NCBI GenBank assembly: GCA_030602865.1
Contig: JAUVYX010000025.1
Span: 1-8,616 of the forward strand
DNA from: Dehalococcoidia bacterium
GTDB lineage: Bacteria; Chloroflexota; Dehalococcoidia; GIF9; AB-539-J10
Length of the DNA stretch: 8,616 bases
Direction: 5' to 3'
In this document: positions 4,183 to 8,616 of the stretch, one piece after another
Numbering within the stretch: the stretch's first letter is position 1
Layout of the letters: each line of letters opens with the position of its first letter
Made by a program: the position numbers and the translations under genes
The notes under the pieces: model-generated
The model's input: only the letters and a program-made list of their open reading frames with translations
The model's database searches: none
Told to the model about the DNA's origin: nothing

Positions 4183-4390
4183 TAACAAATTGGCTATATT
4201 CGTGATTCAATAACAAAACATCGAAACGATTAACAGTCCTACTAAATATTCATTACCTTGAGTTAATGCACAGGTTACATCGTTTCCAAATCAGGCTGCT
4301 GGTAGATTGAACTCCCCGCTATCGCTACCTTCTCAACCTTATTCAGTATGGTTACCCTTGTTACCTATTTTCGGCTCAGTGTCACTTTTC

Positions 4391-5626
4391 CTACTTACCG
4401 CCCCGGATTGCCCGTATCCGCTGCAACAGGGGTGGATGAGAGTAATTAAGGAAAACATAGAAAGGGTGCGGTGTTAAATTCGTCAGGTTGACGGCTGACA
4501 GTTTCTTTAACGCATTCACCATGCTTTGCGGATTAGCTATGGTATTGGCAGCGAAGCGGTCGGCTTCGTACTCGTTCTTTCGTGAAAAGACATTCATCAC
4601 AATCGACAACACCAGCTCTATCGGAGTGTAAAGCAAGCCAAAAAAGAGCAACCCTGCGTATATGGGCTGCTGCTCCATGTAAAATGCCTGGTACAGGCCG
4701 GCGTTCGTCAGAAAGAAGGACAGCAGGAAGAAAATTACTCCCGTATGCAAAATGCTAATAATTGTTCCTTTTAGAATGTGTTTTTTCTTGTAATGTCCGA
4801 CTTCATGCGCCAGGACGGCAACCATTTCCGAAACCTCGTGTTTCGCTATCAGGGTATCAAAGAAGACAATGCGCTTGTTACGGCCAAATCCGGCGAAGAA
4901 CGCATTTGATTTGCTGGACCTTTTGGACCCGTCCATTACCATGACGTTCTTGATTGGAAAGTTGACCGATCGGGCATAGCTCATGATGGCGTCTTTTAGC
5001 TCTCCCTCCTCCATTGGAGTGAACTTATTGAATATCGGCATAAGCAGGGTAGGCGTAATGTACTGCATGACCAATATAAATACGGCTACTACCGCCCAGC
5101 AGTAAAGCCACGCAAAAGCACCGGCATACTGAAACAGTGCCAGGATACCTGCTATCAGCAATCCACCCAGTACCAGCATAAGCCCCAAACCTTTCATCCT
5201 GTCCAGGAAAAAGGTGCGTGGAGTAGTCCTGTTAAAACCAAATTTCTCCTCTATCACAAAAGTGCTGTAAATACTGAACGGTAATGACAGTATATTATTG
5301 GCAAGAAACAGCAGCCCGATAAATAACAGACCGCTCACCAGCGGGACCATCTCCCAACTGCTGACAACCTCATTGAACCAGTTAAACCCTCCGGCGAACC
5401 AGAAAACAAGCAGCACAACCAGGCTGAAGCTGCTGCCCACCACGTCAAAACGAGTATTCGCCCGCAGGTACTTCTGGGATTTTCGGTACTCTTCAGGACT
5501 AAATATTCCCTTTAATATCGCTGGTAGTTCAAGAACCAGCACCCTTAAATTTAATGTATTCCCTATTAACCCCAGTGAGAACTCCGCTACGAGGGCTACA
5601 AGTATTATTATGGCGAACTCATTCAT
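4391..5626 (-). CDS. Ste24-like M48 family integral membrane zinc metalloprotease
   Basis: A 411-residue member of the M48A (Ste24/CAAX protease 1) family, full length. The enzyme cuts peptides in or at the membrane; in eukaryotes it trims prenylated CAAX proteins, while the bacterial substrates are largely unknown. The N-terminal part has several membrane helices (about 1-28, 64-82, 92-112, 146-166, 170-192). The soluble catalytic part shows KRSSKSNAFFAGFGRNKRIV (235-253), the zinc site LAHEVGHYKKKH (272-283) with H274, E275 and H278, two further helices (288-307, 322-346), and NEYEADRFA (351-359), where E352 is the third ligand. The SHPPLLQRIRAI end motif (396-407) is complete. So it should be active. 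The ATG at 5626 is preceded by AAAGGAAG about nine bases upstream. A consensus TATAAT on the minus strand lies at 5707 to 5702, without a good -35 box. It follows the thioredoxin gene by 257 bases. Confidence 0.92.
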   Translation of the reverse strand: MNEFAIIILVALVAEFSLGLIGNTLNLRVLVLELPAILKGIFSPEEYRKSQKYLRANTRFDVVGSSFSLVVLLVFWFAGGFNWFNEVVSSWEMVPLVSGLLFIGLLFLANNILSLPFSIYSTFVIEEKFGFNRTTPRTFFLDRMKGLGLMLVLGGLLIAGILALFQYAGAFAWLYCWAVVAVFILVMQYITPTLLMPIFNKFTPMEEGELKDAIMSYARSVNFPIKNVMVMDGSKRSSKSNAFFAGFGRNKRIVFFDTLIAKHEVSEMVAVLAHEVGHYKKKHILKGTIISILHTGVIFFLLSFFLTNAGLYQAFYMEQQPIYAGLLFFGLLYTPIELVLSIVMNVFSRKNEYEADRFAANTIANPQSMVNALKKLSAVNLTNLTPHPFYVFLNYSHPPLLQRIRAIRGGK

Positions 5627-5701
5627 ATATACCTACTTCCTTTGCTTTAATCCTGCCTGCCAAACAGTTCTTTGAATATAGAACCATTTTGCTAACTGTT
5701 T

Positions 5702-5707
5702 ATTATA
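5702..5707 (-). promoter_or_regulatory. Possible -10 box of the Ste24-like gene
   Basis: A perfect TATAAT on the minus strand, about 75 bases before the start codon at 5626. No convincing -35 box stands 16 to 18 bases upstream, so an activator or a weak promoter would be implied. Low confidence. Confidence 0.35.
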
Positions 5708-5764
5708 CCGTTTCTTGTAGACAACCAGGATATTGCTTTACTATCTTCACATTTTCGCTTAGCC

Positions 5765-5789
5765 GTGAATTCAAAAAAACTGAATTCAC
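5765..5789. repeat. Perfect 9-base inverted repeat between the thioredoxin and protease genes
   Basis: GTGAATTCA (5765-5773), a 7-base spacer AAAAAAC, TGAATTCAC (5781-5789). The stem is AT-rich and no T-run follows on either strand, so it is a poor intrinsic terminator. It sits about 60 bases upstream of the possible -10 box of the protease gene, a location that suits an upstream regulatory site. Confidence 0.5.
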
Positions 5790-5869
5790 AATTTGGTTCC
5801 AACAGTAAACACACCAGGTATTCCATGCTTTCAGACAGCCTTTCATTACAACAACATGGTGGTAGCGCG

Positions 5870-5889
5870 CTGTAAGCAACCGCTTACAG
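5870..5889 (-). terminator. Hairpin across the stop codon of the thioredoxin gene
   Basis: A perfect 8-base inverted repeat, CTGTAAGC (5870-5877), AACC, GCTTACAG (5882-5889). It includes the TAA stop of the thioredoxin gene (5884-5886). In RNA it forms a tetraloop hairpin at the end of the message. No T-run follows it on the minus strand, so it may stabilise the 3' end or be a weak or factor-assisted terminator rather than a classical one. Confidence 0.4.
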
Positions 5890-6531
5890 GTACTTTACTA
5901 GCTCAGCCTCAAAGACCTTTTTGGACTGCGCACCAACCTTCTGCCCCACCAGTTCACCATCCTTAAATATGAGCAGCGTTGGAATGGACATGACTCTATA
6001 TTGAGAGGCTGCCGCCCGGTTAAAATCCACGTTCAGCTTGCCAAACGTAATTCTCCCTTTATATTCGCTGGCCAGTTCCTCGATTATCGGCTCTACCATC
6101 TTGCAAGGGCCGCACCAGGCAGCCCAGCAGTCAACAGCTATCAGGTGATGCTGTTTCACTACCTCGTCAAAAGTTGCATCCCTGAGATCGATCACCAGTT
6201 TTTCGTTCTGTTCCTCTTCCAGTTTCTCGTCATATTCAACACTCAATTCCCCTGAGTCTAATTCGTTAAACTTGATGGGCAATCCCTTCCATTTAAACGA
6301 CTTTTTCAGCTTTTTACAGGCCTCTCCCAAAAGAAATTGCTTGCCAGCCTTCTCAAACTCAACCAGCTTGTCGAACAACTGTCGGGCATCGACTTTTCCC
6401 TTGTAGAAGTTCTTCAGCAGTGAATCCAAATCCGCAAGATCGTTGAGCTTGTCTCTCTCTTCAGGGCTAACGTCACCAATTTTATCCAGCCTCTGTTTTA
6501 TAAATTGTGGTAATCCATCTCGAAACGCCAT
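5884..6531 (-). CDS. Thioredoxin with a 110-residue N-terminal extension
   Basis: A 215-residue protein whose C-terminal half (about 110-215) is a complete thioredoxin domain: AVDCWAAWCGPCKMVEPII (132-150) with active-site Cys140 and Cys143, and the cis-Pro loop SIPTLLIF (182-189) with Pro184. It should reduce disulfides in the cytoplasm; no signal peptide is seen. An additional Cys at 135 lies close to the active site. The first 109 residues are not thioredoxin. They look helical and charged (PQFIKQRLDKI, PEERDKLNDLADLDSLLKNF, RQLFDKLVEFEKAGKQF), then a short strand-like part KGLPIKFNELDSGELSV and an acidic linker EKLEEEQNEK. I do not recognise this domain; it may recruit a client protein. 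The ATG at 6531 is fixed by GGAGGT nine bases upstream. It lies 108 bases after the C_GCAxxG redox gene, on the same strand, which suggests a joint thiol-redox role. Confidence 0.9.
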   Translation of the reverse strand: MAFRDGLPQFIKQRLDKIGDVSPEERDKLNDLADLDSLLKNFYKGKVDARQLFDKLVEFEKAGKQFLLGEACKKLKKSFKWKGLPIKFNELDSGELSVEYDEKLEEEQNEKLVIDLRDATFDEVVKQHHLIAVDCWAAWCGPCKMVEPIIEELASEYKGRITFGKLNVDFNRAAASQYRVMSIPTLLIFKDGELVGQKVGAQSKKVFEAELVKYL

Positions 6532-6639
6532 GAATATGCTACCTCCAATGTAATTATCAGTTTATCAGTATCTGCTCGCTTCCCGACCATGAATCGCTGA
6601 GCCAAAGCCAACGATATTCGTTTTAATTATAAGTCTACT

Positions 6640-7185
6640 CTAGGGTACCAGCTCGGTTGGAGACCAAATAAGTTTCATTATCTTTTCTGCGACAACCCGA
6701 GCCGCTATCGCGCATACCTTGGGACAACCTTGTTCGCTATGTCCACCTGCATCGATAAAACCCTGGAACTCATCTGGTTCCCACATCTTGAAAGACCTGC
6801 CATAGACCTTTGCCTGAACATCTTTACAAAATGAAGTTTCCAGCTCGCCTTCAAAGCCGAACGCCTTTTTCAGTTCCGCTTTAATGTCATTGTATACCTC
6901 GAGTGACGGAACCTTTGCGTCCCGGTAGGCTTGGCTGTCCTCGATTTTATCCCGTCCGACCAACAGGTTAATGGCCATCAGAGCGCCGATAAATGCGCCG
7001 CAGGTTTCACTGCGACCAATTATCCCACCAGATAGTACGGTGGCAGCCTTCATCACCTCAACACTACCTATACCAAACTCTTTCTGTATACTGTCCAGCA
7101 CCGACTGTGAACAACCATGATAATCCCTGTCATTCTCCAGTGCCAGTGCGTAGACCCTGTCCAGTTTTTCTTTTTCTGTTGACAA
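6640..7185 (-). CDS. C_GCAxxG_C_C family putative redox-active protein
   Basis: A 181-residue Cys-rich protein of the family named after its C_GCAxxG_C_C pattern (Pfam PF09719), thought to be redox-active, possibly by metal or disulfide chemistry; its reaction is not established. Cys residues are C25 (in HGCSQSVL), C62 (in RSETCGAFIGALMAI, 58-72), C120 (in ETSFCKDV), and C154 and C158 (in GHSEQGCPKVCAIAA). The helix after C62, with its small residues, is the family core. The family is frequent in strict anaerobes. The start codon is TTG at 7185: no ATG is at hand, and AGGAGG ends seven bases upstream. The downstream neighbour is the extended thioredoxin, 108 bases away, a plausible electron partner. 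The gene is complete; no damage is seen. Confidence 0.85.
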   Translation of the reverse strand: MSTEKEKLDRVYALALENDRDYHGCSQSVLDSIQKEFGIGSVEVMKAATVLSGGIIGRSETCGAFIGALMAINLLVGRDKIEDSQAYRDAKVPSLEVYNDIKAELKKAFGFEGELETSFCKDVQAKVYGRSFKMWEPDEFQGFIDAGGHSEQGCPKVCAIAARVVAEKIMKLIWSPTELVP

Positions 7186-7270
7186 TTCGTTGCCTCCTGA
7201 TAGATATTTTGGTTCAATCGAAACGCCGTTCCATATTTCAAGGATTTCTCCGCGTTCAATGCCCGTAGCT

Positions 7271-7300
7271 ATGCTAGCACCATTGATTACAGGCTGTAAA
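7271..7300 (-). promoter_or_regulatory. Possible promoter and palindrome of the C_GCAxxG gene
   Basis: On the minus strand TTTACA (7300 to 7295), 18 bases, TAGCAT (7276 to 7271): 5 of 6 and 4 of 6 consensus matches with a slightly long spacer. The -35 box lies inside a perfect palindrome TTACAG-G-CTGTAA (7287-7299), a likely regulator site. The leader would be about 80 bases. Function inferred. Confidence 0.4.
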
Positions 7301-7432
7301 GGCAGCGAATTTAGACGCTTAAACCCTCACCCAAAAATCGGTGACTATATCCTATTTACCCCGAACACAATGGCTCTGTTGCTCCACCTCAATTAATATG
7401 ATAACTCTTTCCGGGTTTTAACGTTATACAAG

Positions 7433-7460
7433 TAGACAGTTCTCCAGAACATGGTATTAT
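7433..7460 (+). promoter_or_regulatory. Promoter of the coiled-coil protein gene
   Basis: TAGACA (7433-7438), 16 bases, TATTAT (7455-7460), each matching 5 of 6 consensus positions. Transcription would start near 7467, giving a leader of about 42 bases before the ATG at 7509, which has the strong site AGGAGG (7498-7503). Confidence 0.6.
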
Positions 7461-7508
7461 AGAATCAGGTAACAAGACGTGGGAAAATAGTTCTGACAGG
7501 AGGTCAAA

Positions 7509-8456
7509 ATGGAAGAAAAGAACTCTGATTTTCAGGAAAATACAACCAGCATAGTAACAACTGAGAATATGAAACTGGAAGATACACAAATGGCCGAACA
7601 GCTATATAACAGTGCTGGACTGGGCCCCGTTGTTGACGCAGGGCTCAAAGATTATGATAAGAAAGTACAACAAGAGAACAAGCTGATCAACAAAGTATTT
7701 GGACCACGGGGAAGCGATATAAAGGGCTATGGAGAAGCGGTCGCCAAGAGAACCGCCTTTGCGGTCTATAGCCTTTTGAACAAGCAGTATGGTGGGAAGA
7801 TGGGGGACCTCAGGTCATACATAATGGCACTTGAAGACGAGCGGAATAGGGCAAACGTGAGGTATGACGAACTCATGGGCAAGGTGGTTGGAATACTGGG
7901 CTCCGAATACCAATCGTTGAGAACTGACTCCAACGCCTTCATGGAAAAACTCACCACCTTAATGGGAGATGACGTCAAAGCGTCCAAGATCAACTATAGT
8001 GAGCTGGCGGAGAGACTGGCAGATATAGATGGATTAAGGTCGCAGGTAAAAACCCTGGAGCAGGAGAAGAAACGGTTGACTGAAACCTACGAAGCACAAA
8101 TAGCCGGCTTAAAAAGCGACCATTATGATGAGGTCGCGAAAATGGATTCGCAGATAAATGGACTGAAGGACGAAAAAACAACACTGACAGACGACCTTGA
8201 ACAGTCCAGGACTGACTATAGCGAACTGAAAACGGGGCTAAGTGCCCTGGCTGAAGAAATACCTTACGAGAATATGGGAAAACTGCTTGGGAAAGAATTA
8301 CATGCCTATGTCCTGAAAGACTCAAAGGTTCCATCCATAGTTATCGATGGCGTGGGGAAATTCATCGATTTCGAAAAATACCTTGGAGTCGCCGCGGAGA
8401 GGGGCGCTACGGATGTGCGCCAGCGAATAGAACAGATAGTAAGCAAATCTCCATAA
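7509..8456 (+). CDS. Coiled-coil protein of unknown function
   Basis: A 315-residue soluble protein I cannot place in a family. No signal peptide or membrane segment is visible. The N-terminal 30 residues are polar and probably disordered. A helical part with GLGPVVDAGLKDYDKKV (37-53) and a conserved-looking GPRGSDIKGYGEAVAKRTAFAVYSLLNKQYGG (65-96) follows. Residues 100-155 are helical, and about 160-245 show heptad-like spacing of Leu/Ile with many Glu/Lys/Asp (for example LRSQVKTLEQEKKRL at 176-190), a coiled coil likely to dimerise. The C-terminal part (250-315, with IPYENMGKLLGKELHAYVL) seems folded again. The start is certain from AGGAGG five bases upstream. It stands alone, diverging from the redox genes, with its own promoter and with hairpin repeats right after its stop. 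A structural, scaffold or motility/partition-linked role would be guesswork. Confidence 0.8.
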   Translation: MEEKNSDFQENTTSIVTTENMKLEDTQMAEQLYNSAGLGPVVDAGLKDYDKKVQQENKLINKVFGPRGSDIKGYGEAVAKRTAFAVYSLLNKQYGGKMGDLRSYIMALEDERNRANVRYDELMGKVVGILGSEYQSLRTDSNAFMEKLTTLMGDDVKASKINYSELAERLADIDGLRSQVKTLEQEKKRLTETYEAQIAGLKSDHYDEVAKMDSQINGLKDEKTTLTDDLEQSRTDYSELKTGLSALAEEIPYENMGKLLGKELHAYVLKDSKVPSIVIDGVGKFIDFEKYLGVAAERGATDVRQRIEQIVSKSP

Positions 8457-8463
8457 CATAAAG

Positions 8464-8495
8464 ACGGCTAGGTTCCTGCTTTCGCAGGAATGACA
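8464..8495. repeat. TTCCTGC/GCAGGAA hairpin repeat, copy 2
   Basis: TTCCTGC (8473-8479), loop TTTC, GCAGGAA (8484-8490), a perfect 7-base stem between CGGCTAGG and TGACAT. It is the counterpart of 916-947. It begins eight bases after the stop of the coiled-coil gene, so its hairpin might end or protect that transcript, although no T-run follows. Confidence 0.75.
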
Positions 8496-8523
8496 TGGGT
8501 GGTGGCAAAAATGACACTTTCAC

Positions 8524-8609
8524 TTGTCATGCCCGCTTTTCTTTATGTCATACCCGCGAACGCGGGTATCTACCATCAGGCTCACTTTAAGGTGGTGCTT
8601 TCACTTTTA
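8524..8609 (+). repeat. GTCATGCCCGC fragment and GTCATACCCGCG hairpin repeat, copy 2
   Basis: First a short fragment TTGTCATGCCCGC (8524-8536) that looks like the head of the same repeat. Then a full copy (8545-8609) with the hairpin ATACCCGCG (8550-8558), AA, CGCGGGTAT (8561-8569) and the tail CCATCAGGCTC to TTCACTTTTA. The full copy matches 784-848 apart from about seven positions, in the same orientation. The window ends just after it. Confidence 0.8.
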
Positions 8610-8616
8610 CACAGGT

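Larger units (their letters stand above)
3935..4390. other. Gene-free stretch of 456 bases with repeat copies C and D
   Basis: No supported gene. Repeat copies C (4051-4090) and D (4145-4182) lie 54 bases apart, forming a compact double unit. A 65-codon frame at 3941-4138 on the plus strand has no good start signal, no family resemblance and runs through copy C, so I discount it. Between 4275 and 4364 on the minus strand 29 open codons end in SSIYQQPDLETM, faintly like the end of a tyrosine recombinase, but this is too short to call. The composition becomes less AT-rich after about 4280. Confidence 0.55.
7186..7508. other. Divergent intergenic region of 323 bases
   Basis: It separates the leftward C_GCAxxG gene from the rightward coiled-coil gene. 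It holds a possible leftward promoter with a palindrome (7271-7300), the rightward promoter (7433-7460) and two strong ribosome binding sites (AGGAGG at each end). Nothing else is recognised in the middle part, 7301-7432. Confidence 0.6.

Noticed and set aside
4275..4364. A 29-codon open stretch on the minus strand ending SSIYQQPDLETM, faintly like a tyrosine recombinase C-terminus
   Set aside because: It has no start codon or ribosome binding site, is far too short, and only the IYxQP-like pattern supports it. It could be an integrase remnant but I cannot show this.
7068..7259. A minus-strand frame with an ATG upstream of the C_GCAxxG gene
   Set aside because: It is out of frame with the family-matching protein. 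The TTG at 7185, with AGGAGG in front, gives the proper product.

Overview
The window looks like an accessory segment of an anaerobic bacterial chromosome with moderate GC. The gene families (Ste24-type M48 protease, redox protein of the C_GCAxxG_C_C family, thioredoxin with a long N-terminal extension, XRE/ImmA pair, several toxin-antitoxin modules) and the hairpin repeats carrying GTCAT motifs remind me of uncultured Chloroflexota (Dehalococcoidia-like) genomes. This placement is a tentative inference; no marker gene settles it. There is no rRNA, tRNA or CRISPR array, and no complete transposase or integrase.

Left part (1-2210): a minus-strand RelE/ParE-like toxin and its antitoxin (21-599) are followed by a 445-base gene-free stretch with three hairpin repeat modules. 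Then comes a plus-strand XRE repressor plus ImmA/IrrE-like protein pair (1057-1929), with a strong promoter and a palindromic operator over its -10 box. The ImmA-like protein has HCLGH where HExxH is expected, so the catalytic Glu is replaced by Cys. Its 3' end overlaps a convergent, C-terminally truncated lipoprotein gene that carries the chagasin (I42) signature.

Middle part (about 2211-4390): a visibly AT-richer, mosaic stretch. It holds four copies of a previously unannotated-looking repeat with the core ATGTTCGTTC, a SEC-C motif remnant cut off by the promoter of a HicAB module, the hicA and hicB genes, and a small four-helix membrane protein with its own operator-rich promoter. The truncated genes at the joints, the direct repeats and the AT bias suggest serial insertion of small modules.

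Right part (4391-8456): three co-oriented minus-strand genes, in transcription order a C_GCAxxG_C_C redox protein, a thioredoxin with about 110 extra N-terminal residues, and a Ste24-like integral membrane protease. Diverging from them is an unrecognised 315-residue coiled-coil protein with a clear promoter and ribosome binding site. Just past its stop the same hairpin repeats as at 784-947 reappear, so copies of one repeat family bracket most of the window.

Functionally, the left two thirds are a cluster of autoregulated two-gene modules (toxin-antitoxin, XRE/ImmA, HicAB), each with a palindrome over its promoter. The right third is envelope and thiol-redox housekeeping. I see no convincing multi-gene novel system. 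The best leads are the Cys-substituted ImmA protein, the four-copy repeat family with its module joints, and the unknown coiled-coil and thioredoxin-extension domains.
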